Shown: positions 52,801 through 64,000 of the stretch, piece after piece
Position numbering within the stretch: position 1 is the first letter of the stretch
Layout of the letters: every line of letters begins with the position of its first letter
DNA from: Brienomyrus brachyistius
Taxonomy: Eukaryota; Chordata; Actinopteri; Osteoglossiformes; Mormyridae
Direction of reading: 5' to 3'
Assembly (NCBI RefSeq): GCF_023856365.1
Contig: NC_064549.1
Location: 7,891,608-7,955,607 of the forward strand
DNA length: 64,000 nucleotides
Translations under genes and position numbers: made by a program
Notes under the pieces: generated by a model
Databases searched by the model: none
Told to the model about the DNA's origin: nothing
What the model saw: only the letters and a program-made list of their open reading frames with translations

Positions 52801-55800
52801 TCCTTCAAGTAAGAACTCCCTGGACACAATCCATAATCTGTGTGTACTCCTCCAGGAAAGTGACAAACGACTCCTGTCTCAGTCGTTACTGTCTCTGCAT
52901 CTGTTCTGTCTTGGGATTTTTGATATTTTGGAGAGAGTGGAGAAGCAGGATGTAAGATGGAGGATCCTTCCAGGTCTGAAGTGCTCTCTCTGGAGCTGGT
53001 TACAATACAGCTGTTCTCCTGGACGTACGTGGAAGACAGCTGCTCTCGAACAAGGACGTGGCCGTACATCAGGGGCTCTGTAAGCACTGGACAGTCTTCT
53101 AGCAGAAAAGAAGACACAGCGAGGTTTGGTTTTGCTCAGCCTTCTGGTAAGACCTATGCATGTCATTTATGAAAGTTGGGCTCAAATCTATGCAATTTAT
53201 GCAAATGAAAAGAAATATTTGTGTCGTGCAATAAAAAGTTAGCTACTGACAAGTATGGAATGAAATTTGTTGCTAGGTATTAAAACCTTCAGTAAAAATA
53301 AGAATAACTGAACAAACTCCTTCATATAACATAATAATTCATTGAAACACCTATAAGATCATTAGATGAGTATGTGAGCGTTTTAAAAAATAATAAAATG
53401 AAATATATATTTTTTAAGGATTGTACCTTTTGAACCCTAGCAATCATTTCACATTGTTGCCCTTCAATAATGATAATGCTGCTTAAATGCTTTAAACAGG
53501 CCAATTTGCAAAAATTAAAATACTAACCCAAGAACAACCTAAAATCAGAACTGATATTACTGGCTCACCATTAACAATTTTGTATATAATTATGTTGGAT
53601 TGAGCTAAGTACAGTTTTTTTAAATATCGTACCATTAGACCATTACAAGAACTATCTATTAAAAACTAAGGACTTTTCTAAAGGAGAAAATCTCAGTTTG
53701 AGGGCAAAGACTCACCTAGTTTTGTTTCCGTCTTGTCCGTCTGCTCGGACGCGCTCCCTGTTCCCTCCGCTGACACCCGGCCCTCCTGCAGTCTCTTGTG
53801 CAGTGGCATCTTAATACTGGCTGCCTTGTCACTGTACATGCGGACCAGCATCTGTACTTTGCTAAGGATTTTCTCCGAATTCTCTGACAAGCAGGGATTC
53901 ACTCCACCCTCAAACAGACCCATTCCCATCACATCAGGGCTCCCCTTGTAGAGGTTCTTGCTGAGAATGTCTTTGGTACGTATGGAGCATTTGCTCACTT
54001 TGATCTGGCTGGACAGTCCCTCCAGATTTGTACATGGGACGGCGCTTTCAGACTGGACAGTCTGTTTTGTGATCTCTTTCAGGTTCTGCTCAGAATCGTC
54101 CCCCTCAGTTAGAACCTCAGGGTCCATTTTGTCATCCTTGCTTGAAACACTATTCCTACATTTTGCAAAAATGCCAACGGAGCATTCCTCCTCAGTGGAA
54201 CTTTTCCTTTTAATATTTTGTCGGTTCTGCATTTCTGTATGTGCGCTGCACTCTCTTTTCTCCTTTTCTTTCCAGATTTTCATCAGCTCAGAGCAAGTAT
54301 GGCTCTCAGTATCAGGAACTTCACTACATACCTCCCTACATGCATACGATTCAGTATGAGCATCAGCTAAATCTGTCCAATCAGCTGGCAGGTCGGCTGG
54401 GATAAGGATCTCTTCAGGAAGAGGAGAAACATGATCATGTTCAGAGTCATCAACATCTGAGCGTCCAGTCACTGACTCACAGAGGTCTTCCTGTTGACTG
54501 ACAACATTTAACCGGGATACTGACTCCTTTACCATGCCACTGGGAATGTGAGAAATACTGTTTCTCCTGGGTATCTGGCTATCTGTGATCTCTGCAGCCT
54601 CATAGTAATTACGGATTTTCTCAATGATTTGTCGGTTGCTCTTTGTCTGCGAAGATTCATTTTTCTCAGTAGTTAAAGGCCGGGGGAGGCAGTTTTTGCT
54701 TGACTCAGTGGTCTGGGGTCCTTTGTCATTGTTAGAAAGACTGGAGGCTTCAGCACCATGAAATCCATACGTACATTCAGATTGTGATTCCTCCAAACTA
54801 TCTTGACTAGGCACGTCGTTCGTATCCTTTAATTCAGTAGGGTCTATGGAGTTCTCCGTGAAGACCAGAGTCCGGTTCTCTTGGCTAATCTCTTGCAGCA
54901 TACTTGCTGGGGACGGAATGCAACTTTCTTTTCTAGATTCCTCCACGTCAGACATTGTACCAGCCTGACATGGATGGGCTTGGCCTTTTGTGATGACAGT
55001 TTTATTGTCTTCCACTGACTTCTCATCTTGCATGCCAATATAATCAGAGTCTTGGTGGCAGCTGCTAGTCCCAGGGGAAAGAGGTTGGTCCTCATCCTTC
55101 TTGGTGATACAAGTGTCCTGTTCTTGGGCAGTAGCCGTGATTTCCAAGGTCTCGGGGACGGTGTGTTCCTGCGGAAAGAAGAACGGCACTTTACATTAGA
55201 GAAAAGGAGCCAAGCTGTTTCTTCAGTGCCCGAGTGGGTAACAGCCTAGATGCTTGTAGCATTTTGGGGCATCTTTGCTTACACTTGCATTACAAATGAA
55301 AGTCAATTGCAGATAATTACAGGATATGAAAATCATTCAATGTGCAATTTCATCATCTGATGATTTGCACAGTTTGACCTTGGGGAGCGCGCTTTCTGTA
55401 GGGTAGCTATTTCCCGTCTAACATTAAATAAATGATGAATTCTTAAAATAAATCTTATTGGAAATGTTTTTCTGCCTTCGGAATGCAGTTGCCCCTCACT
55501 TTATGATGGTTCGCTTTGCTATAGTTTGACTTCACGATGGTGCGATAGAGATGCACGTTCAGTAATCGGCTTGGAATTTTGATCTGTTCCTGAGTTAGCA
55601 ATGCGCCGTACAATACTGGCTACTGATGCTGGACGACGGCAGCATCCACACAGCCACGCTTACAGTCTCTGTAGCGATCGCAAGTGTAAAAACCTCGTAC
55701 ACTGTTTAACAAAGTATCGTATGGTGGGTTTTCTTTTTGTGTGTTTAACCGAAAAAAACTTGTATTCATTTATTTACTTATTTCAATTTCTGGTATTTGG

Positions 55801-58800
55801 TTAGTTACAGAAAAGATTTACTTAATTAAGTGACAGTAGCTTATTGTCGTATCATATTCGGCTTATAATATTTTCCATGTATGATGGGTTCATCTGAACG
55901 TAACCCCATCGTAAGTCGAGGAGCACCTGTATATTTATATAACACATATAACAATGTCCCCTGTGGTGGACTGGTATCCCATTCAAGGTGTCCCACTGTC
56001 TTGTGCTTTATTCTGCCTGGGATATACCCTGTGTCCAGTGTAGGTGATTGTAAGATGGATGGACAGTTGGACATCAAGTTTGCCTTTGGCTATTGTGTAA
56101 ATAAATACAGAATATTTGTCACGGTTATTGTACTTTAAATAAAAAGGGATCTTCAATAAATTGCAAACATGAATATTTTGATCTGAAGCCGGCCTCACAG
56201 TATAAAGGTAGGTACCTTACTAAGCAGCTGAGCTAGCATCCCTTCCCCAGCCTGGCTTTGGTTGATGAACTGCATGATCTCCTCAGTAATTGACAATGTT
56301 GGAGGGGTCATGTCTTCATCTGGGCCAAGTCCAAGGTTGTCCGGTGCTGATCCCAGTTCAGTAACGGAGGAAGCTGGCGTGCATTCCTCCTGAGGGCACA
56401 GCTCACACTCCTTACCTGCCTGTAAGCAGAGTAACCATCACACAAATAACTGTGCAGAGGTGTATTTACTGAACGCAATGGTACAAAGCAGTGTTTCCCA
56501 GTCCGGTCCATGGGAACCAAAAGACAGTCCACGTTTTTGCTCCCTCCCAGCGTAAAAATGCGGACTGACTGGCAGGGAGCTCGGAGGGAGCAAAAACAAG
56601 GACCATCTGTGGGTCCCCAAGGACCAGACTAGGAAACACTGGCATAAAGAATATTGGCAACATATAAAATCATTCACAAAAACAAACAAGGTGGAATTAT
56701 ATATACATTTATAGAAAAGATTCTTCGGACCTACCTTTAATGCATCTGTCATTCAGAATTCCAATATGGTTTTGAGAACAGGGAATAAAAACAATAATCC
56801 CAGATTAGTAATATATTCAAAGTATTAACCAAATATTATCATTGTATTATGTCATACAATGAGGATAATTTTCTGTGATCTCTGCATTGACTCTACTGAC
56901 ATTCATTCAATAAATTCTTCATATTAATTTGGCATTAAGAATTTTTGAGGCATTCAGTTGTCAAAATTGCACCCCACTTTGGCAAGAGAGACTTAATCGC
57001 AGTGCTATCATATACCACCAAGATACATAAGGAGTGAATTCAGTTCCTGAAGAGTCAAACTCACCGCTCTGCTTGCACACGACCTCAATATTCTTGGCAG
57101 GGGCTGAGGAAACAAGCAGGAAACACAATCCATTGTTCCTGCTCCTAAATGTATCACGACCTTTGATTTTATTAGATTTATAGTGCTACTTCGTTAAGCA
57201 AACATATACAGACGCTCCTCTACTTACAAACGAGATACTTCCGAACGGCTGTTCGTAACTTGAAATGTTTGTAAGTCGTTATCCAACATCATTTTAAGGG
57301 TGTACGCAAGTCCAAAGAGCTAGGATGCTGGGAGTACGCACGCTACGCTGCTGCGCGGCGGGAGCAGCAGCCAGACGTCGTACTACTCAGAGTTGGCGTA
57401 CAGAAAAAAAACTTGATGTTACGGGCAGGAAACGGGAGCCCAATGAACACAATTTGGACTTACAGTCCTCTTCGTTCATATATCTCAAAGTTTGTAAGTA
57501 GAGAAGCGTCTGAAGATTATGCAGGGAAAATGTACTGCTCCCTTATACCAGCTAATTTTACGCTGGTGAAAGTCAGGTGTTTATAAAACTTGTTAAAAAT
57601 ATAGGGTCTAACCTGACTGCCTTCTTCCACGACGGTATGGAAGGTTTCCTTCCAACAAGAGTGGGAGACTCTTTTTTGCTTTCTCCGGCGTGTAGATGAA
57701 CTCTGGAGGCTCTGCAGAAACCACATAAATTATTTTGTTGTCAGCATCAAGGTGCAATTATGTATGTTACTGTAATATTGAACGATGCATTATTATTTCA
57801 TTATTCTGTTCATAGCTTTCGCCAACCTGACTGCCTCCGTCCTCGTTGGTGACCTCGTGAATCACCGGGTCTTGGTGAGGAGGATATTTTTTTAACCGAC
57901 TCGTGGTCAATCTGAAGAACTGGTAACCAAAAAGTATTATGGTGCAATTTTTCCAGCAAGTATAGATGTAGAGATTAATCAGTTTATGGAAAGAATGTAA
58001 ATACAAAATAATAATTCTCACTTTGACTGTAGTTGTCTCCAAGGACCTGCCTTGCCTAGAAATGTTTGAAGAAATGAATAATTTTGTTGGAATTCCAGGC
58101 TATGTTCACAAAGCACAAAGCGGTGAGAGGCAGCACTTCGGACAAACCTTCTGAGGCAGCGAGGCTGGGTGGTTCTCAACGATCAGTCTCTTGAGGTAGT
58201 GCAGCCAGAGTCGCTTTTCCTCCTGGTTCTTTGCCTGGAAAAGAGACTCAGCCTCAATGTCTCAGGAAAAGTGAGGCAAAGAAAATGCAACATGCAAACG
58301 TTCCACTAACAACGACAAGCAAAAATTCTTAAGATCACGAATGATGCTGTCGATAAAGCTTAATATACTTGATATGTTATGCTCGGTTGCCTATATGACC
58401 ATAGCAACTAGAGAATATCTGACTCTAAGGGTAAATTTAAGTACAACATTGACTGCAGCACGTCTCTGGTTTGTGGCAAAAACACTGTCATTCAAGTGTC
58501 TGACACTCAGACGTCCTTGAAGGCATTCCTGTGTAAAATTACAATTATTTCAGGATATATTTTCCAGGTATATTGCTTAAAAATCAGGATCATACTCATT
58601 TAACCAAAACACATCTCAGTACTGACAGCCTACTTGACGTGCTGGTCTTCATGCACAGGCCTGATTCTCTCACCTGTACGATGTGTTGCTGTTTGGGGAT
58701 GGTCTGGTCAGACACTTTGAAGCACAAAGGGTCTTTCAGGGATTCTACCAGAAGCAGATTACAGCACTAAAAAGAATCATGGAAAAGAATAAATGAAATG

Positions 58801-61800
58801 AAGGTAAAATACTGCTATAATGCATGTATACTGCTGTCCCAAAAACTAAAAGCCGGTAGAATAAGCATGAGCCGTATATTAGATTTCTGATGATCAAATG
58901 ACACTTTTAATCTGATTTTGAAGAACAAGGTTGTCTCAGTATGAATGACAGTTACTACATAGTAATTTGTCATGTAGTGGCACAGTGGTCAGCACTGTTG
59001 CCCCCCCCCCCCCCACACACACACACACACACAGCCCAAAAAACATGTGGAAATGGACTGGAGTTACTAAATTTCTCATGTGAATGGATGTGTGAGTGAT
59101 TGGGGTGTGAAGGTTGCCCTGCAATGTGTGGGGACCCCATTCTGGGGTGTTTGCTGCCTTGTACCTGTAGCCTCCAGGCTCTGGACCACCAGCCCCAAGC
59201 AGATACAGAAGATGAATGGATGGATTTTAAGTGGGTAGTGTGGCTTGATAAGGTATAACTGGGGGTACTGCGTGTTCCTGTGTGGAATTGGCTTGTTTGT
59301 GTGTGTTTCCTCTTGCTGTACCCGCTGTCATCCTCTCCATTGTGTGCCCAATGCTTCCTGGGACTGACTTACTCTGAAACCAAGACTGGGTAGGCAGTAT
59401 GCCTGTAAGTGATGACCCCGGGTTCAAATCTTGCGGTCAGCAGAGTGACATCACTGTTGGGACCCCGAGCTATTCACCCCGGGGACTGTCTGACCCGGCT
59501 TTCACAATTGTACATCGCTTTGGATAAAAGCATTTGCTACTTAAATGTAATTGATGTAGTTTCATTAACTGCTTTCTATGTATTATATAGTTGCAACATA
59601 GTATCTATTTTGTCATTTAGTAAACGATGGTCAGTTTACGAAAAATATACTTTAGTATATTAGTATCTATAGGTATTGGTATCTACAGGAAACTTACAGT
59701 GCTCACTGCCACACCATTCCAGATGTGGCTTTCCTCTGTTATGATTCTCACACTCAAAGCCAGCTGCTTCCAGCTGGCTTTGTGTGTGACAGAAACTGTA
59801 TAATGTGAACATCCATCCATCCATCCATCCATTATCTTAACCGCCTAGTCCCCACTGGGGTAGCGGGGGGCCCGGGGCCTGTCCCGGGAACAACGCTTGC
59901 ATGCAGGAACCAACCCTGGGTGGGCTAATATGAACTTATGTGGCCAAAATAATTGTAGTCAGCAATGTGGCAAACAAGGGGGAGACAGTGGCAAAAAATG
60001 CTGTTTTAAAAAAAGATTTAGTCTTTCAAAAAAAGGTATTTATTTTTGACAGTGTTGCTGTTATCCCACTGTCTGCTTACTTATTCAGTGCATGCATACT
60101 ACCATCAGTCATACAGAGATCCTCCCATGTTTATCACTGATAATTTCTGGAATTACTAAAAGGTCACAGATTGAGCTGAGAGCTATGTAGCTTCAGCTAA
60201 GGGTCTCCCTGCTGTCTCCCTGCTTTTTACATGCTTAACCTGCACAATACAAACTTTAATTAAACAATGATCCTGAGCACTGGCCTCTTCAGTCACTGTA
60301 CTTACAAAGATGTGAGTGCTGTATATGAAATGTTCCGCTCTCTTCTTTGCAATAAGGAGCATCTTGTCAAACAGGAAGAAAGCCCTCTCCTTCTTGACCC
60401 TTTGTACCCGGAAGGAGCCCTCCAGGACTAGTTCTCCAAAACCACTGAGATCTGGACCATCCCAGTTGAGAAGTAAGTTCTCGATTTCCTGTAGCGTAAC
60501 ATAGTGCAACGTATCATTATTAAGCAATGACTACCAACTATGAAATACTTACACACGGCTTAGCCTACAGAAAAGTATCACTTGAAAAACAATAAAAAAT
60601 GTGAAACAGGCCTTTATTGCATATATCACACTATAAAAGCTGATCAGTGAGACTGCATCAGAAAAACTGTAATATATTCCTATGTTTGACATATGAAATT
60701 TCAATAGGTAAAGCTTTACATTAGCTGCACCTTCATAATGCATTCATAAAACATTAATAAGCATAATGTAAGAATACCCTATAATGCATTCATAGAACAT
60801 TTATAACCAGCATGTTGCTATTTCTTATCATCTTAACACAATGCATTCATAATTTCAATGAAGACATGACAGCTTTAATATACATTAGTAACAAACATTA
60901 TATGATTATGTGATTATAATGATTATTAATGTATATTAAAACTGTCATATGTCGATCATTGCAAGTATTGTGAATGCAATGCTTTGAGCCACATTAAGGG
61001 AAACTTACACACTTATAAATAAATTATGAAAGTGCAGTTAATGTAAAGCGTTACCTCAATATATAATTTGGGTTAAATTTCACTTTCCATGATACCTAAT
61101 TTCTGTTCTCTAATAGTTACTGGGTATACTGGGGACACTGGGATGTGCACCTGCAGTCTGACGGCATGTTCCTGTTTCCTTTTCATGTCATTGATGTACC
61201 AGGCCACTGCTGTCATAGTGATGGTGGCATCTTCCACAACCTCATACCCAGGGTCACTCTTGTCAAAATGTTTAGATAACTCCTGTAATACAAAAAAAAA
61301 ATGAAACTTCATGGAGGTTTACCTGGATGCATAAAGTCTACAGGTGCCTTAGAGTTTATTACTGATGTTCCTTATCCAATGTCCAGAAGAGTCAGCAGTG
61401 CATCACTCACAGACAGACAATTTCTACAAGATTTTCTTGAAATGCTCCTCGTCATACTTCCCTACTGGCTGGAATTTATAGCATCAAATGAAGCGGAAGG
61501 TGTCACTTGTGGATTGATGCCTGAGCTGTGAGGACCGACCTGCAGCAGCAGGTGATACTTCAGGATCCTCTGCACTGGCTTGAGCAGGTAGGTCTCCAGA
61601 GGTAGAGAGTGACACAGGGTGGCCTGTCGCTCCTGGAAGAAGCCCACCAGACATTCGTTCTTCATGCACTCTCGCAAGACAGCCACTGAGCTGGGAGGAG
61701 AGAACATGGTCGGAAAAGTTACTCCTCGTCGATGTTAATTTTCTATGAAGGCTAATAATGTATTTACATATTTCCATAACCACCCATTTTCCAAAACCAC

Positions 61801-63039
61801 TTTTACAGTACAGGGTCTCAGTGAGAATGAAGCCAACTGCGGAAAGGGTAGCACTCTACTCATAAATACTTAGTTGTTACTCAGTTACTACTGAAGTACA
61901 AATTCTGAACAAATGTAGTAGCTACTTTAGATTAGATAAAGCATGATTCATTAATGATGAACAAACATGAGATCAGTATTTCACTGTTATTCGTTACTTG
62001 TTCCTTCAGTACATCCTTCAGTAGTTAACAAAGATTTACAGAATTAACAGATATAGTATCAAATTTTGCAACTGCTTGAGATAAAAGGTATGTCACGATT
62101 CATTGAAAAGGTACAAACACTTGTGTTATTCGTTACTTGTTCCTTCAGTAGTTCCTTCAGTAGTTCATAAAGGTTTACAGAATAAACAGATTTAGTAACA
62201 AATATAACCTGCTTGAGATAAAACACGTGTCACGATTCATCAATGATGAACAAACATAAGATTGATAAATAACCAAGACTTATTTTGTGGTTAGTTAATC
62301 CATAAGTAATAACATAGTGTAAAACAGTATTATGTGTGCCCCCTCAAGTGAAGAGTTACCACAGAAAGCACAAGGCTCACACTAGGGGAACCTCTGGATT
62401 AAAAGATGCCCATTTATCCACTAGGGGCAAATTAAAGTCACTAATTTGCAAAACTGCATAAGGAAACCAGAGAATCCAGAGGAGACTCTAATCCTGGAGG
62501 TGTTCAGTTACAGTGCTAACCGTCACGTTACACCGCATGACCTAACCAGAAACTGAAAAACATTTCAATGTCAACATAATCTTAAATACTCAATACAGAA
62601 TGATGGTAATCTATATCTGAATATGAGGTTCAGATGCTCATTTACACTTACTTGGGGTAGTTCATACAGTAGAGCGTGTAAATGTCAAAGGCCTCACTCT
62701 GTTAAGTTGGCAAAAAAGGTAGCATTAGCAATGTGGAAAAATGAACCGAACTCAATGCCCATTTAGCAATCAAAATGAAAAGCAATATACCATTAAGAGG
62801 TTTCCACACAAAGAACCTTAAGAGTTACTTTGCTTATTGGCTATAACAATGACCATTGTCCATAGAACAGGCTAAAAATGATGCATGCAAATGGCGGCGT
62901 CACTCAAGAACTTACATAAACTCAGGTCAATACCACGTCTAGCACTCCATAGAGTCCTTGCCTTTGACTCACCCTCTCTACGAAGCACTCTGCAATGCCT
63001 GCTGCATGGGAGCTTCGCTCAAGGTCTTCCAGCAGGTCG
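49880..63039 (-). CDS. plekhg2: RhoGEF PLEKHG2 (DH-PH domains), 5' partial
   Basis: Guanine nucleotide exchange factor for Rac/Cdc42, in mammals activated by G-beta-gamma and bound by actin. Exons (5' to 3'): 62973-63039, 62652-62698, 61540-61690, 61151-61282, 60306-60488, 58674-58766, 58148-58234, 58022-58055, 57827-57919, 57613-57711, 57065-57103, 56216-56415, 53716-55168, 51889-53098, 49880-51626; 1877 codons plus stop, in frame throughout. The model begins inside the DH domain ([58 protein letters not shown]). The PH domain follows ([63 protein letters not shown]). After it come two GRRQS motifs, [13 protein letters not shown], a long Ser-rich tail with [14 protein letters not shown] and YGHVLVRE, and the C-terminal [19 protein letters not shown] that closes PLEKHG2. 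Earlier exons lie past the right edge. Confidence 0.93.
55487..55931. mobile_element. Mariner/pogo-like MITE in a plekhg2 intron
   Basis: Left cagttgcccctcactttatg, right cgtaagtcgaggagcacctgt, with internal repeats of gatggttc/gatgggttc. This is a known pattern in fish and other vertebrates. No coding capacity. Confidence 0.5.
56487..56642. mobile_element. Foldback MITE beside a plekhg2 exon
   Basis: CAGTGTTTCCCAGTCCGGTCC at the left; the right end reads as the complement of CAGTGTTTCCTAGTCTGGTCC. Short spacer with gctccctcc/ggagggagc arms. It lies 67 bases upstream (gene direction) of the exon at 56216-56415. Flanks gtacaaag and gcataaag agree at 6 of 8. Confidence 0.7.
57209..57512. mobile_element. 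MITE with GC-rich core in a plekhg2 intron
   Basis: CAGACGCTCCTCTACTTACA at the left and TGTAAGTAGAGAAGCGTCTG at the right are near-perfect inverted repeats. The core has a CpG-rich stretch (ctacgctgctgcgcggcggg). It sits 100 bases from the exon at 57613-57711. No coding capacity. Confidence 0.75.
58970..59224 (+). repeat. Diverged SINE in a plekhg2 intron
   Basis: gtggcacagtggtcagcact (box A), a poly(C)-(AC)n patch at about 58999-59033 replacing box B, then cagcccaaaaaacatgtgg, gtgccctgcaatg-like text and a final gaatggatgga. Confidence 0.65.
59370..59560 (+). repeat. Second SINE type in a plekhg2 intron
   Basis: ccgggttcaaatcttgcgg (box B-like), then ggactgtctgacccggcttt and the tail tcgctttggataaaagcatt followed by tgctacttaaatgtaa, a tail common to another group of fish SINEs. 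Distinct from the GGATGGA family. Confidence 0.65.
59748..59789. repeat. Tight 19-bp hairpin in a plekhg2 intron
   Basis: TCACACTCAAAGCCAGCTG, loop CTTC, then CAGCTGGCTTTGTGTGTGA. Arms pair at 18 of 19 positions. It could be a small foldback remnant or a folded RNA. Confidence 0.7.
59811..59928 (-). repeat. SINE 3' tail fragment
   Basis: atccatccatccatccattatc then gtcccgggaacaacg, the complement of the GGATGGA-family tail, diverged. Confidence 0.6.
60707..61055. mobile_element. AT-rich palindromic MITE in a plekhg2 intron
   Basis: GGTAAAGCTTTACATTAGCT at the left and GTTAATGTAAAGCGTTACC at the right are inverted, and the arms go on into TGCACCTTCATAATGCATTC and its partner. Between two DH/PH exons (60306-60488 and 61151-61282). 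Confidence 0.75.
61860..62330. repeat. Local duplication in a plekhg2 intron
   Basis: ttattcgttacttgttcctt with agtagttaacaaagatttacagaat occurs near 61987 and 62128, and gagataaaa...tgtcacgattcat near 62079 and 62214. Two diverged copies of a unit of about 140 bases. Confidence 0.65.
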
Positions 63040-64000
63040 CTGTTGAAAGAACAGTGGGTGTCATACTGTGGTACACAAGACTGTGAACGTCGGCTGTAAT
63101 CTTAGAGTCAAAGCAATCATTAGGACAATGTGCAATACCACAAATGGTATTTACAGGTACGTATTTTCTTGGTACTTGGAGGACAGCTATGCTAAGGATG
63201 AGTTAAAAAACACTGTTTTAGAAATGTATTAGTTTTACGATGTCACAGACAATCCAGGCATAGTTAACTCAGAACCCTGTGTGGGCAAGAAAGGCTGCCT
63301 GATCTCCTGCTTCTAGCCAATGAGACGATCGTCCCTATCATCAGAGATGAGGTCATCAAAATCTTTAAAGGGCATCCGACCAATCAGAAAGGTTCCACTT
63401 TTATTGAAATCCCACAGGCAAAAAACTCTGGAGGTCAAAATTTGTGAAATTCCATTATCTTAAATGTTTATGTGTAAATAGCTATTTAATATGTTGAGTT
63501 CATATTAAATCACTTATAAATAGTTCATAGAAAAAAATATAGAAAATCTGAGGGTATAAAATGTGTGATGAACACTAAATTCTGTTAAGTGTATAACAGT
63601 GTACTTTTTCCAAAGTGAATATTTATGGCTATCCTCGCATTATTGTACGAGTCCGTCAAACCTGAATGTCTTCTTTTACGGTGTATTTGCATATTTAAGT
63701 TCTGCTTTGGAATATGACAGATGACTGCATTTCCATTCACTTTTAATGTGAAATGCTTCCACAGAAATGACGTTTTCGCTCTTTATTTGGACTCGCATCC
63801 TCTATGCACCATCTTCCTTCCACTGTATTGGCACATAATTGAGAAGAAATTTTTGAATCAAAGCTTTGAAATAATCAAATAATCGAATTTAATCAAGTAA
63901 TCATGACAGCTCTAGCTGGCATGTATTTCTATGCATCCATGCATCCATCCATCCATCCATCCTCCCACTGCTAATTCTTGTCAGGGTCCTGGGGATGTAT
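63040..64000. other. plekhg2: plekhg2 intron at the right edge
   Basis: I looked on the minus strand for the next DH exon (a sequence like LF.NIEDIYEF) and did not find it. The last 67 bases hold a ccatccatcc run that may be a SINE tail. Confidence 0.5.

Overview
The window is from a vertebrate, almost certainly a teleost fish. Its genes are split into many short exons with GT-AG introns. The predicted proteins align by eye, residue by residue, with vertebrate SPT5 and PLEKHG2. The spaces between genes are full of fish-type repeats: Tc1-like elements, hAT-type MITEs, tRNA-derived SINEs ending in GGATGGATGGA, and LINE fragments. The species cannot be named from the sequence.

Layout. (1) 1-530 holds an unassigned coding-like stretch that is open on both strands. 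(2) 926-20.2 kb, minus strand, is the complete supt5h gene (transcription elongation factor SPT5): 29 coding exons that sum in frame to 1083 codons plus stop, one 5' UTR exon, and a TATA-less, ETS-motif promoter region. (3) 20.3-29.2 kb is repeats: an RTE-type LINE remnant, a Tc1 pseudogene with a hAT MITE inside it, another LINE, and an LTR-like element. (4) 29,220-31,744, minus strand, is a four-exon cytokine gene of the IL-15 family, most likely il15l (interleukin-15-like), 160 codons, every intron in phase 0. (5) 32-49 kb is a second repeat-rich stretch with SINEs, nested Tc1-like elements, LTR-like pieces, a 1.17-kb terminal-inverted-repeat element with internal tandem repeats, and MITE clusters. 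(6) 49,880-63,039, minus strand, is the 3' part of plekhg2 (RhoGEF with DH and PH domains): 15 exons, 1877 codons plus stop, with 5' exons beyond the right edge.

The three recognised genes lie on one strand in the order plekhg2 - il15l - supt5h. From memory, human chromosome 19 has PLEKHG2 - RPS16 - SUPT5H, so this is conserved synteny. Here no rps16 exon was found, and the IL-15-family cytokine lies between the two neighbours. The genes do not share a pathway: supt5h is a general nuclear elongation factor, il15l a secreted cytokine, plekhg2 a cytoplasmic signalling GEF.

Exon borders were set by hand from splice sites and protein continuity. The total lengths of all three genes divide by three, which supports the models. 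Repeat family names come from memory of typical fish elements and were not checked against a database.
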